Notes under the pieces: model-generated
Told to the model about the DNA's origin: nothing
Database searches by the model: none
Seen by the model: the letters and a program-made list of their open reading frames with translations, nothing else
Position numbers and translations under genes: made by a program
NCBI GenBank assembly: GCA_964581355.1
Contig: CAZOOA010000028.1
Span: forward strand, 1-33,665
DNA from: CAZOOA01 sp964581355
GTDB lineage: Bacteria > Bacillota > Dethiobacteria > DTU022 > UBA8154
Length of the DNA: 33,665 nucleotides
Reading direction: 5' to 3'
Shown here: positions 1-6,530 of the stretch, in pieces
Position numbering within the stretch: position 1 is the stretch's first letter
Layout of the letters: each line of letters opens with the position of its first letter

Positions 1-90
1 CCTACTGCAAGTCTGAATTGATTTTTCATGTTCGTTCATCCCCCTTAAATTGAATCAGGTTCTTAACTTATATTAATACTATACTGACAA

Positions 91-120
91 GTTCTTAGAA
101 AGCTATTAGCAATGTTCTCG
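91..120 (+). repeat. Dispersed inverted-repeat unit, copy R1
   Basis: The core CTTAGAAAGCTATTAGCAAT followed by a T-rich stretch matches the repeat end at 5321-5345 and, in reverse complement, those at 625-660 and 5409-5443. With 625-660 it forms an imperfect inverted pair around the tRNA-like sequence. It is the most diverged of the four copies. Function unknown. Confidence 0.5.
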
Positions 121-185
121 TTTTTCCGTTTTTTTTTCGCTTAAACACCCTTAATAATTCCATTTTTTTTCTTTCTGCCAAATTG

Positions 186-295
186 TTTGCACCCCCAAGA
201 AAAAAAATGCACACCTCTTCATAATTTTGCACCAGGGGTGTGCATACTTTTTGGCGGAATGGTGTACAAAGGGTAGATTAGGCCTTTTTCTGCAG
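186..295. mobile_element. Possible IS21-like terminal remnant
   Basis: This AT-rich stretch carries spaced repeats of a GCACC/GGTGTGCA motif: TTTGCACCCCC, ATGCACACC, TTTGCACCAGG, GGTGTGCATAC and GGTGTACA. Two of them, 207-215 and 237-245, are exact inverted copies. Multiple short repeats near the tip, with a TTTTTGGCGGAATGGTG-like stretch, resemble the ends of IS21-family elements. No transposase or helper ATPase gene is present, so at most this is a solo end or relic. The assignment rests on motif resemblance only. Confidence 0.3.
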
Positions 296-320
296 CCCAA
301 TTTACCCCTGAAAGCACGAA

Positions 321-341
321 AAGCCCTTGATTTAAGGGCTT
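321..341 (-). terminator. Hairpin downstream of the tRNA-like sequence
   Basis: AAGCCCTT and AAGGGCTT form a perfect 8-bp stem with a 5-nt loop. On the minus strand it lies about 30 bp past the tRNA-like 3' end and is followed by TTTTCG, a weak U tract. This fits an intrinsic terminator for a minus-strand transcript. Confidence 0.5.
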
Positions 342-372
342 CCGCATTGTATCAATATTTGAGGTTTACATT

Positions 373-447
373 TGGTGGAGGCGAGGGGAATCGAAGTCCT
401 GACCCCTTGAATGGCATTAAAGTGTTTTACCGCTGAACTACGCCCCC
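373..447 (-). tRNA. Degenerate tRNA-like gene: anticodon GCC (Gly), alanine-type acceptor
   Basis: The minus strand folds as a 75-nt cloverleaf with encoded CCA. The acceptor stem is fully paired (GGGGGCG with CGCCTCC), the D-loop AGCGGTA and T-loop TTCGATT are recognisable, and the anticodon loop ATGCCAT gives anticodon GCC (Gly). The acceptor has G3-U70 and discriminator A73, the main alanyl-tRNA synthetase identity elements, and the whole resembles bacterial tRNA-Ala(GGC). Several pairs are broken: the last D-stem pair is C-A, one anticodon-stem pair is T-C, and two T-stem pairs are A-C and C-C, the latter at the normally invariant G53-C61 position. It is most likely a decaying tRNA-Ala copy, though a functional odd tRNA is not excluded. 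An AT-rich TATTAT sits just upstream, but no good -35 is visible. Confidence 0.6.
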
Positions 448-624
448 AGAATATAATATTTACCTGAACCTGAACAGTCTTTTTCCTATGTGTAATAATA
501 ACCACTATTAACTGCACTTCAACATTATTATTTCGCTCTGCAGTTCGCCAAGCTTATCGGGGTAGTGAAACCCTGACAAAAGATTTTCTGCTTCTTGCAT
601 TAAAAAAACAAAAATATTGGAATA

Positions 625-660
625 TTGCTAATAGATTTCTAAGCATTCCCGTTGATATTA
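625..660 (-). repeat. Dispersed inverted-repeat unit, copy R4
   Basis: The segment holding GCTAATAGATTTCTAAGCAT and ending GTTGATATTA is nearly identical to 5409-5443, which ends TTTGATATTA. In both places the repeat is followed 55-85 bp later by the start of a GlsB/YeaQ-type reading frame, so the similarity covers a duplicated locus and not only the repeat. Confidence 0.65.
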
Positions 661-716
661 TAATAATACAAAAAATTGTTGTGCCAGTCCATAATACCAG
701 ATAAGGGGTAACTTAA

Positions 717-788
717 ATGGGACTTATAACCTGTCTAATTAACAGTGTTATCGTCGGTCGACTGGACGACACGGAGGGAATGAATTGA
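717..788 (+). pseudogene. Truncated GlsB/YeaQ-type membrane protein remnant
   Basis: The frame reads MGLITCLINSVIVGRLDD and stops after 23 codons. Its first 18 residues align without gaps to MGLFTWLIVGALVGWLAG, the start of the intact gene at 5526. The DNA is roughly two-thirds identical over that stretch, and the upstream repeat is shared as well. The glycine-rich membrane segments that make up the rest of the family protein are absent. The GGAGGG near its 3' end appears to serve as ribosome binding site of the next gene. It is almost certainly not functional itself. Confidence 0.6.
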
Positions 789-789
789 A

Positions 790-1419
790 TTGAATTCCGG
801 TAAACGATCACCTTTATTATACTTATTTATTGTTATGCTGCCACTTGTCCTGATGGGTTGCCAGGAAGTGGAGGACCCTGCTTATTTTCTGCAACGTAGG
901 GTAGGAAGCACCGAAAACCCTTTCCTGGAAGAGGTAGACAGTACCAAAAGCCCAGTGCTGGATATGGCTGAAAAAGATCCTGTGCTGAAACTGCTTGGTA
1001 AAAGTTTTGATGAAATAAAGCAATTGAAAGGAGAGCCAGACAAAGAAGGTTATAGCGAACGGCTTGGGCCGCATAATTATATTCTTTTTCGACAGGAAGA
1101 AGGGTTTATCCGGTTTTGTTCTCCGGAACCTTTAGACAATAAAATTGCGGCTAGCATTATTTTAGGACCGGGGCAAGAAGTTTTAGGCGCAAAAGTGGGA
1201 ATGCTTTTCGCGGAGATAAAAGACATTTTAGGAGAACCTGATTTCGGTCCTGAACATAGCATGGACAACCTGTATCATATGGGCTATTATTTCGGAGAAA
1301 TGAATGATGGTATACCGGAGGCTTTTATTAGCTTTTCTGCTGCTTGTATTAATTCACCCACTGACGACGTTTTCATCAAGTGGGAAGCTTTTGAGTACGG
1401 CCAAATGAAAAGATTGTAG
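790..1419 (+). CDS. Putative lipoprotein with two SmpA/BLIP-like repeats
   Basis: A 209-aa protein with a lipoprotein signal: a basic start, a hydrophobic stretch and the lipobox VLMGC with Cys at about residue 24, so it should be lipid-anchored on the outer face of the membrane. The mature part holds two related units, LGKSFDEIKQLKGEPD (about 68-83) and VGMLFAEIKDILGEPD (about 137-152). Each is followed by a strand-rich stretch. This is the signature of small SmpA/BLIP-like or DUF4309-like folds, but I cannot assign a named family. The start is a TTG preceded by GGAGGG about 11 bp upstream, inside the remnant at 717-788. No ATG gives a signal peptide in this frame. Function unknown. Confidence 0.7.
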   Translation: MNSGKRSPLLYLFIVMLPLVLMGCQEVEDPAYFLQRRVGSTENPFLEEVDSTKSPVLDMAEKDPVLKLLGKSFDEIKQLKGEPDKEGYSERLGPHNYILFRQEEGFIRFCSPEPLDNKIAASIILGPGQEVLGAKVGMLFAEIKDILGEPDFGPEHSMDNLYHMGYYFGEMNDGIPEAFISFSAACINSPTDDVFIKWEAFEYGQMKRL

Positions 1420-1591
1420 GCGACAAGATAAGCGCTGGACATAAAAAATCTATCTCTACAACAGGTTATGGCAAGATTTTCCTAAAGGTATCCCGGCGTG
1501 GTGCTTCCTGCAAGCATCTTAAAATAATATTCTATACTCAAGAGGTTATTGACCAGAAAGGTATAGTCATTAAAAAGAAGGGAACACCATA

Positions 1592-2173
1592 ATGGAAATG
1601 ATGGAAAATGAACACGAAATAACCGAGAAGTCCCAATCAGATCCGCAGCATTTCGTGCATCATTATAACCACTACCTGCCACAGATATATAACTACGTCT
1701 TTTATAAAGTCGGCAACACCCACGTCGCTGAGGATATCGTTTCGGATACCTTTTATAAAGCCTTGAAAAACATCAGCAAATACAAAAACAAAGGCTTTTT
1801 CCAGGCATGGCTCTTCGCCATCGCCCGAAACACTGTGATCAGCCACTACCGCAAAAACAGCCGCGAAATCTTATACAGTTTCGATAATACAGACCATCCG
1901 GACCCTGTAACTGTGGAAGACATTGTTTCCACAAAAGAATCGAGAGCTGAGCTGCTGAACAAAGTAGCATCTTTGCCTCCGAACCAGCAGGATGCCTTAC
2001 TGCTCCGTTACACCGAGGATTTAAAGATAAAGGAAATAGCCTGCATCCTGAACAAATCAGAGGGTGCAGTTAAGCTGCTCCTCCATAGAGGTCTGCGGAA
2101 CCTGTATAGTGAACTATCTAATAGCGAAAAAGGCAGCGCTGTACTATACCGTGAGGCTGTACTATACCGTTAG
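1592..2173 (+). CDS. ECF-type RNA polymerase sigma factor
   Basis: A 193-aa sigma-70 family factor of the extracytoplasmic-function class. Region 2 spans about residues 20-85, with the -10-binding segment VAEDIVSDTFYKALKNI and AWLFAIARNTVISHYRK. Region 4 is at about 125-180, with LPPNQQDALLLRYTEDLKI and the helix-turn-helix IKEIACILNKSEGAVKLLL. GAAGGGA precedes the ATG. No anti-sigma gene follows. The C-terminus ends in a 15-bp direct repeat (2138-2152 and 2156-2170, period 18) that encodes AVLYR twice and overlaps the convergent endonuclease remnant by 56 bp. The last 15 or so residues therefore look like a replaced tail. The conserved domains are complete, so the factor may work. Its regulon cannot be read from the sequence. 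Confidence 0.85.
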   Translation: MEMMENEHEITEKSQSDPQHFVHHYNHYLPQIYNYVFYKVGNTHVAEDIVSDTFYKALKNISKYKNKGFFQAWLFAIARNTVISHYRKNSREILYSFDNTDHPDPVTVEDIVSTKESRAELLNKVASLPPNQQDALLLRYTEDLKIKEIACILNKSEGAVKLLLHRGLRNLYSELSNSEKGSAVLYREAVLYR

Positions 2174-2489
2174 ATTGCTCCGGTTTCCTGCTAAGGGTAA
2201 GGGATTCTATTAAATTACTTCTATCCCATAGCTCAATGTTGTTCGCTTTAGCCAGCTTCTTTGCCGGAACAGTAAAGTAGCTATTGGTTGCAACGATTGC
2301 TTTAGTGCAACCATAAAATTTTCTTGCGGATGCTGTCTCCTGCACAGCTTTAACCCCAGTCTTACTCCTGTAGCGTTTAGCCTGGACTGCAATCTTTTCT
2401 TTGCTGTTTTGCATGATCAGAGCACAGTCAAAATCACCAGCTTTTCCGATAGTCCTAACCTTAAGGAATCCATTAGAATTTCTTAGCAT
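2118..2489 (-). pseudogene. Mrr-type restriction endonuclease remnant
   Basis: The 123-aa frame contains the core of an Mrr-cat (PD-(D/E)XK) nuclease: GDFDCALI with the catalytic Asp, IAVQAKRYRSKTGVKAVQE with the Q-x-K motif, then IVATNSYFTVPAKKLAKANN and IELWDRSNLIESL. Such domains cleave DNA, often modified DNA. The N-terminal helix that normally precedes the catalytic core is missing, a TGA lies in frame six codons upstream of the ATG, and no ribosome binding site precedes that ATG. The last 20 residues are read antisense through the sigma-factor repeat. It is probably a truncated gene fragment left by a rearrangement. A short but functional nuclease is less likely. Confidence 0.65.
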
Positions 2490-2555
2490 TTTATGCGATT
2501 GAGCATTTCATGCGATTGCAAAAATAAAAGCGAAAAGCAACTACAGCTAATTGGC

Positions 2556-2732
2556 TTATGTTTTTCTTCGACTGTACGATCTTTTGGATCTCGGTGGACC
2601 GAGCACCTCCGAGGCCACTATCCCCAGGGGGAGCCTCTCACCCTCTAAGAATCCTTTGAGTTCCCTTTCAAGCTCCCCAGTATCTTTTGTTGTTTTATAT
2701 ACTTTTTTCTTGCCCCTAATTACAAGCTCCAT
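2556..2732 (-). CDS. Small basic protein of unknown function (58 aa)
   Basis: The minus-strand frame starts ATG at 2732, after AAGGGG at suitable spacing, and encodes MELVIRGKKKVYKTTKDTGE and onward, ending RSKRSYSRRKT. It is rich in Lys, Arg and Glu with no membrane segment, and its composition is that of a coding sequence. It lies upstream of the endonuclease remnant on the same strand, about 65 bp away, and downstream of floA, so it could be a late gene of the nfeD-floA transcript or a companion of the nuclease. I do not recognise the family. Confidence 0.5.
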   Translation of the reverse strand: MELVIRGKKKVYKTTKDTGELERELKGFLEGERLPLGIVASEVLGPPRSKRSYSRRKT

Positions 2733-2781
2733 TTAATATCCCCTTAGCCCTACTTGTTTAAAGTCCGCTCCATTATTTGCC

Positions 2782-3768
2782 TTATTCATCTTCTTTCTCG
2801 GCATCAGGCCTTATTTTGGAGATGGAATCCCGCATCTGGGTATCCGATTGAATGTTTTGCATGTTATAATAATCCATCACGCTAAGGTTGCCTTCCCGCA
2901 GTGCCTGAGAAAGGGCTTTAGGCACTTCTGCTTCCGCTTCCACAACTTTGGCCCTCATCTCCTCGACAGAGGCCTTCATCTCCTGCTCCTTTGCCACAGC
3001 CATGGCCCGCCTCTCTTCAGCCTTAGCCTGGGCAATGCGTTTGTCAGCTTCGGCCTGGTCCGTCTGAAGCTGAGCCCCGATATTTTTACCCACATCTACA
3101 TCAGCGATGTCGATGGAAAGGATTTCAAAAGCCGTGCCTGCATCCAACCCTTTGTTAAGTATGGTATAAGATATCTCGTCAGGGTTTTCCAGCACTTTCT
3201 TATGGTTTATGGCAGAACCGATGGTGGAAACCATCCCTTCACCAACTCGGGCTATAATAGTTTCCTCTCCCGCTCCACCAACCAGGCGTTCTATGTTTGC
3301 CCTAACCGTTACCCTGGCCCTGGCCTTGACTTCAATACCATCACTGGCTACGGCAGCCACAACGGGGGTTTCTATTACCTTAGGGTTAACACTCATCTGG
3401 ACCGCCTTTAACACATCGCGGCCTGCCAGGTCGATGGCAGCACCCCTCTCAAAGCCCAACTCGATATTCGCCCGCTGGGCAGCAATAAGGGCATCGACCA
3501 CATTGTCTACATTTCCGCCTGCCAGGTAATGTGCTTCCAGTTTATTCACGTTGAGGTCCAGCCCCGCCTTGGTTGCCTTGATTAAAGGTTCCACCACTTT
3601 AGCCGGAACAACCCGGCGCAGCCTCATCCCCACAAGAGTAATGAGCCCGACACGCACTCCCGCTGCCAGGGCAGCAATCCATAACCTTAAAGGGATGAAA
3701 CTGAGAACAACAGAAAAACCGATTACGATAATGACCACTAAAATTAAAACAGGTAAAAATTCGACCAT
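2782..3768 (-). CDS. floA: Flotillin-like protein FloA
   Basis: A 328-aa bacterial flotillin (UPF0365/YqfA family), a scaffold of functional membrane microdomains. An N-terminal hydrophobic hairpin (about residues 3-25) is followed by the SPFH-like domain (IPLRLWIAALAAGVRV, LITLVGMRLRRV, VNPKVIETP, VKARARVTVRANIERLVGG) and by the C-terminal coiled coil rich in Ala, Glu and Lys (about 235-290). The length matches the family. AAAGGAG lies 6-7 bp before the ATG. The gene follows nfeD by 44 bp on the same strand, the classic nfeD-floA pair. Its complete conserved core and family length indicate a functional gene. Confidence 0.95.
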   Translation of the reverse strand: MVEFLPVLILVVIIVIGFSVVLSFIPLRLWIAALAAGVRVGLITLVGMRLRRVVPAKVVEPLIKATKAGLDLNVNKLEAHYLAGGNVDNVVDALIAAQRANIELGFERGAAIDLAGRDVLKAVQMSVNPKVIETPVVAAVASDGIEVKARARVTVRANIERLVGGAGEETIIARVGEGMVSTIGSAINHKKVLENPDEISYTILNKGLDAGTAFEILSIDIADVDVGKNIGAQLQTDQAEADKRIAQAKAEERRAMAVAKEQEMKASVEEMRAKVVEAEAEVPKALSQALREGNLSVMDYYNMQNIQSDTQMRDSISKIRPDAEKEDE

Positions 3769-3812
3769 AATAACTCTCCTTTCCTTTCCTTGCTTTAATT
3801 TGCTTTACTTTT

Positions 3813-5147
3813 TTATTTAACTAAGCGAACCACAATCCTGCTTCCTTCCACCCTTACTGCTTCTACCGTTTCATCAGCGTATATATACTCTCCTTCACTG
3901 ACCGTGTCATATCTTTTTCCTTCGATTTCCACAATTCCGGATGGGTGCATGGGGGTAACAGTCCGGCCTTTTTTCCCCAAGAGATGGCTGTAGTCTTTGG
4001 ATGAGCTATAACCTGACTCCCTGGTAGCTGAATCTGAAAGTATGAAACTCTTGAGAGCTCCCTTGCGGCGAAAATATTTGTAAGCACCATAACCGGCTGC
4101 ACAGGCAACAAAAAAGGATATGAAAAACATATACAACCCTAAAGTCGTCGAGGCCGCAGCCAGAACGATAGCAGCAAATACCGCTACCAGGCCGCCAATA
4201 CCAAAAATACCAAAGCCGGGTGCAAATGCTTCCACCAGGAGAAAGATAATGCCAAAAACAAAGAGGAAAATTGCCTGCCATCCACTTACACCGGTAAAAA
4301 AGTGCCCCCCGAAATAAAGGCCGAAAGAAAGTAAACTTAAGAACCCTCCAACGCCAAAGCCGGCAGTTAGGATTTCCACTATTAAAAAGAAAAAGCCCAT
4401 CATTAAAAGAAAGGTGGCCACAACAGGGTTAATAAGCCATCCGCTCAAATTTTCCCAAAAGGTCGGTGAGGTGTGGGTGAGCTCTGCACCCGACAAGGCC
4501 ACAGCTTCCAGCAATGCGTCCATAGAAGCAGCAGTGCCGTTGCTAAACTCCAAGTTTTCGGCTTCACCAGCGGTAAGTGTTAAAAGCTCCCCTGTTTCAA
4601 CCAGTCCTTCTATGCTTATTTCCTTACGCACCATCGCTCCTGCTATGCTGGAATCTTTCCCCTGCTTTTCAGCTGCACTCTTCATTTCTGCTTCCCAAAA
4701 AGAGAGCAATTTCTCATCCGCATCCCCGCCGCCGCCCATGATAACCGGTTCAGCAGCCCCAATTGTAGATCCGGGGGCCATATAAAACCCATCTGCTGCC
4801 AGCGCCAGGTATGCTCCGGCAGAAAGAGCGTCTGTATTAACATACACATAAACAGGTGCAGCAAAATCATCCAGCAGTTTCCTGGCTTCCCGGGCCGTGT
4901 CAATAAAACCTCCCGGAGTATCCATATCTAGGACCACCGCCTGGACGCCGGCCTCTTCAGCTTCCTCCAGGGAGCGCTCCAGGAAAAGCAGCCACCCAGG
5001 CTCTATTTGCCCTCTTACGGGAACAACATATACAGAAGAAGAGGTTGCCTGAGAAGCCCAGGAGCCATACAAAAACAATGAAAAAAGAATGAGAATGAGG
5101 GAAATTTTTTTATACAAGGTAACCTCCATGTTAACGGGAAAACTCAC
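3813..5147 (-). CDS. nfeD: NfeD family membrane protease-like protein
   Basis: A 444-aa long-form NfeD (YqeZ type). A signal/anchor segment (about 12-33) precedes a ClpP/SDH-class serine protease domain: VVPVRGQIEP, VVLDMDTPGG and DALSAGAYLALAADG, with the nucleophile Ser at about 109 of this numbering, and AMVRKEISIEGLVETGELLTL. Four or five membrane helices follow (about 235-345), then a C-terminal OB-fold domain (LLGKKGRTVTPMHPSGIVEI, YIYADETVEAVRVEGSRIVV). The family works with flotillin in membrane quality control. A GTG at 5147 has AGGA at good spacing. The internal ATG at 5129 has none, so GTG is chosen. floA follows 44 bp downstream. A promoter and a perfect palindrome lie upstream. 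Confidence 0.93.
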   Translation of the reverse strand: MSFPVNMEVTLYKKISLILILFSLFLYGSWASQATSSSVYVVPVRGQIEPGWLLFLERSLEEAEEAGVQAVVLDMDTPGGFIDTAREARKLLDDFAAPVYVYVNTDALSAGAYLALAADGFYMAPGSTIGAAEPVIMGGGGDADEKLLSFWEAEMKSAAEKQGKDSSIAGAMVRKEISIEGLVETGELLTLTAGEAENLEFSNGTAASMDALLEAVALSGAELTHTSPTFWENLSGWLINPVVATFLLMMGFFFLIVEILTAGFGVGGFLSLLSFGLYFGGHFFTGVSGWQAIFLFVFGIIFLLVEAFAPGFGIFGIGGLVAVFAAIVLAAASTTLGLYMFFISFFVACAAGYGAYKYFRRKGALKSFILSDSATRESGYSSSKDYSHLLGKKGRTVTPMHPSGIVEIEGKRYDTVSEGEYIYADETVEAVRVEGSRIVVRLVK

Positions 5148-5190
5148 CAGTTAATGTCCTATTCAGTCAATTCTTAAGTCTCCCACTTGA

Positions 5191-5220
5191 ATATTAGGTC
5201 TGAATCCTGGTTCTTGACAA
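5191..5220 (-). promoter_or_regulatory. Predicted promoter of nfeD-floA
   Basis: On the minus strand TTGTCA (5215-5220) and TAATAT (5191-5196) are separated by 18 bp, a fair SigA-type promoter 44 bp upstream of the nfeD GTG. The -35 hexamer lies inside the palindrome at 5206-5228, which suggests control by a dimeric repressor or activator. No SigW-type consensus, known for this operon in Bacillus, was seen. Confidence 0.45.
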
Positions 5221-5228
5221 GAACCAGG
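5206..5228. promoter_or_regulatory. Perfect 23-bp palindrome, candidate operator
   Basis: CCTGGTTCTTG (5206-5216), one A, then CAAGAACCAGG (5218-5228): 11-bp arms without a mismatch. No U tract follows on either strand, so it is not an ordinary terminator. It covers the predicted -35 of nfeD-floA and lies about 300 bp before the divergent gene at 5526. Confidence 0.5.
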
Positions 5229-5314
5229 CAGGTAATTGCTCCGTGACTCTAATCTTGCACTGCAGAAATATTTAAATATCTAAACAAAATCCAATTTCTT
5301 AATTGTATATTAAC

Positions 5315-5441
5315 AAAGGAGATGCTTAGACATCTATTAGCAATAATCCCGATTTTTTTAGTAGTCAGATTCCCCGTGTTTTTTGGCCAAATGAAATGCT
5401 AAATGAAATGCTAATAGATTTCTAAGCATCTCCTTTGATAT
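5315..5441. repeat. MITE-like element with about 28-bp terminal inverted repeats
   Basis: The left end around AAAGGAGATGCTTAGA (5316-5342) and the right end (5410-5436) are inverted copies differing at one position, flanked by AT-rich sequence. The interior is T-rich and noncoding and contains a tandem ATGAAATGCTAA unit. The transcript could fold into a long hairpin. The same ends recur at 91-120 and 625-660. No transposase belongs to it in this window. Confidence 0.55.
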
Positions 5442-5525
5442 TATGTAAATGCAAACTGAATTACTGAATTGTCGTAATTTCAATCTATAAACCAGAAACC
5501 AGAAACCAGAAAAGGAGCACTTTGA

Positions 5526-5777
5526 ATGGGACTTTTTACCTGGTTAATCGTTGGAGCGTTAGTAGGTTGGCTGGCTGGCCTGGTCATGAAAGGAAAAGGA
5601 TTTGGGCTGATCGGTAATGTTCTGGTCGGTGTCATTGGAGCGCTGGTCGGCGGTTGGCTTGCCGCTGCTGTGTTGAATATCCACAACCCAATCAGTGGCT
5701 TCAACCTTACAACTTTTATTGTGGCTTTCCTGGGAGCAGCTTTGGTGATATTTATCACCAGGTTACTAAGGGCTTAG
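5526..5777 (+). CDS. GlsB/YeaQ/YmgE family stress-associated membrane protein
   Basis: An 83-aa protein made of three glycine-rich membrane segments: LFTWLIVGALVGWLAGLVMK, FGLIGNVLVGVIGALVGGWL and FIVAFLGAALVIFITRLLRA. The GWLAG...KG.GFGLIGN..VGVIGA.VG pattern and the length are typical of the family also called transglycosylase-associated protein. Its members are envelope-stress-induced in several bacteria, though the biochemical role is not settled. AGGAG precedes the ATG. Three tandem CCAGAAA units lie just upstream (about 5490-5512). A broken paralogous start lies at 717. Confidence 0.88.
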   Translation: MGLFTWLIVGALVGWLAGLVMKGKGFGLIGNVLVGVIGALVGGWLAAAVLNIHNPISGFNLTTFIVAFLGAALVIFITRLLRA

Positions 5778-5800
5778 GCATAATTAATAAATGAGGGGGG

Positions 5801-5839
5801 CTAGGGTCTGTTGGGGTTGTCAACCCCAACAGACCCTAG
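5801..5839. terminator. 39-bp near-perfect palindrome between yeaQ-like and lapA-like genes
   Basis: CTAGGGTCTGTTGGGGTTG (5801-5819), one T, then its exact reverse complement to 5839. As RNA it would form a very stable hairpin directly after the upstream gene. No U tract follows on the plus strand, so it may be a processing or attenuation hairpin or a REP-like repeat and not a standard terminator. Confidence 0.45.
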
Positions 5840-5892
5840 AGATAAATCTCATCCGTAAAAAAAGTTGGAAACTATAGAAAGGAGGACCGGCT

Positions 5893-6285
5893 ATGAGCAT
5901 ATTTTACCTTGTGTTGGCGCTACTTTTCAGTCTTCTTATCGCTGTGGTGGCCATGGTTAATAGTGAAGTCGTTGCTGTTAATTACCTTTTTGGTCAGGCA
6001 AGAGTCTCTTTAATCGTGCTAATCATAGGTTCCGCCTGTGCTGGCGCCCTGACTTTAAGCTTTTTCAGTCTTTTCCGCGGCATTCGCAACCATCTCAAGT
6101 TTCGTGAAGAACGCCATAACCATGAACAATTACAGCACCGTGTGGAATTTTTGGAAAAGGAAAACAGCAGGCTTGAAGAAAAAATGAGCGGGCAGCAGCT
6201 AGAACGTGAAGCCACTGCTGTCAAGGGGGATACCAGTAAAAACGTACTGCCATCAGGAGATGACCCGGAACCATCTTTAGGTTAA
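5893..6285 (+). CDS. LapA-domain (DUF1049) membrane protein
   Basis: A 130-aa protein with two membrane helices (about 2-22 and 38-62) joined by the conserved short loop VAMVNSEVVAVNYLFGQARVSL, as in the LapA/DUF1049 family. A charged coiled-coil tail follows, roughly 65-115, FLEKENSRLEEKMSGQQLER. In Gram-negatives LapA family members take part in lipopolysaccharide regulation. Firmicute versions are uncharacterised membrane proteins. AAAGGAGG sits 8 bp before the ATG. The palindrome at 5801-5839 separates it from the GlsB/YeaQ gene, whose envelope-stress theme it shares. Confidence 0.85.
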   Translation: MSIFYLVLALLFSLLIAVVAMVNSEVVAVNYLFGQARVSLIVLIIGSACAGALTLSFFSLFRGIRNHLKFREERHNHEQLQHRVEFLEKENSRLEEKMSGQQLEREATAVKGDTSKNVLPSGDDPEPSLG

Positions 6286-6342
6286 AGGCCAAGCAAGCAT
6301 AATTCTAAGCATAGCTTTCCCAAAAACCATGCCACTGGAAAA

Positions 6343-6364
6343 CTCAGCGCCGTGTGGCGCTGAG
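6343..6364. terminator. Hairpin downstream of the LapA-like gene
   Basis: CTCAGCGCC, loop GTGT, GGCGCTGAG: a perfect 9-bp GC-rich stem 57 bp after the lapA-like stop codon. No U tract follows, so it is only a probable terminator. Confidence 0.4.
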
Positions 6365-6530
6365 AAGCTGGACGATGCAGAAATAGTGGGGACATGGGGA
6401 CAGTGGAAAATTAGAAGGCTCTTTTTGGTGATCTCATCTGCAGGCGAAAAGTTAGATCCTTATTAGAGCTACTGCAACAAATAACAAATTAGCGGTGCCA
6501 TATAAATTATATATAGAGGAGGCTATTTGC

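Noticed and set aside
332..517. 61-aa minus-strand reading frame
   Set aside because: It runs through the tRNA-like gene and lacks coding character and a ribosome binding site.
2551..2736. 61-aa plus-strand reading frame
   Set aside because: It is antisense to the better supported 58-aa minus-strand gene, which has a binding site and normal composition.
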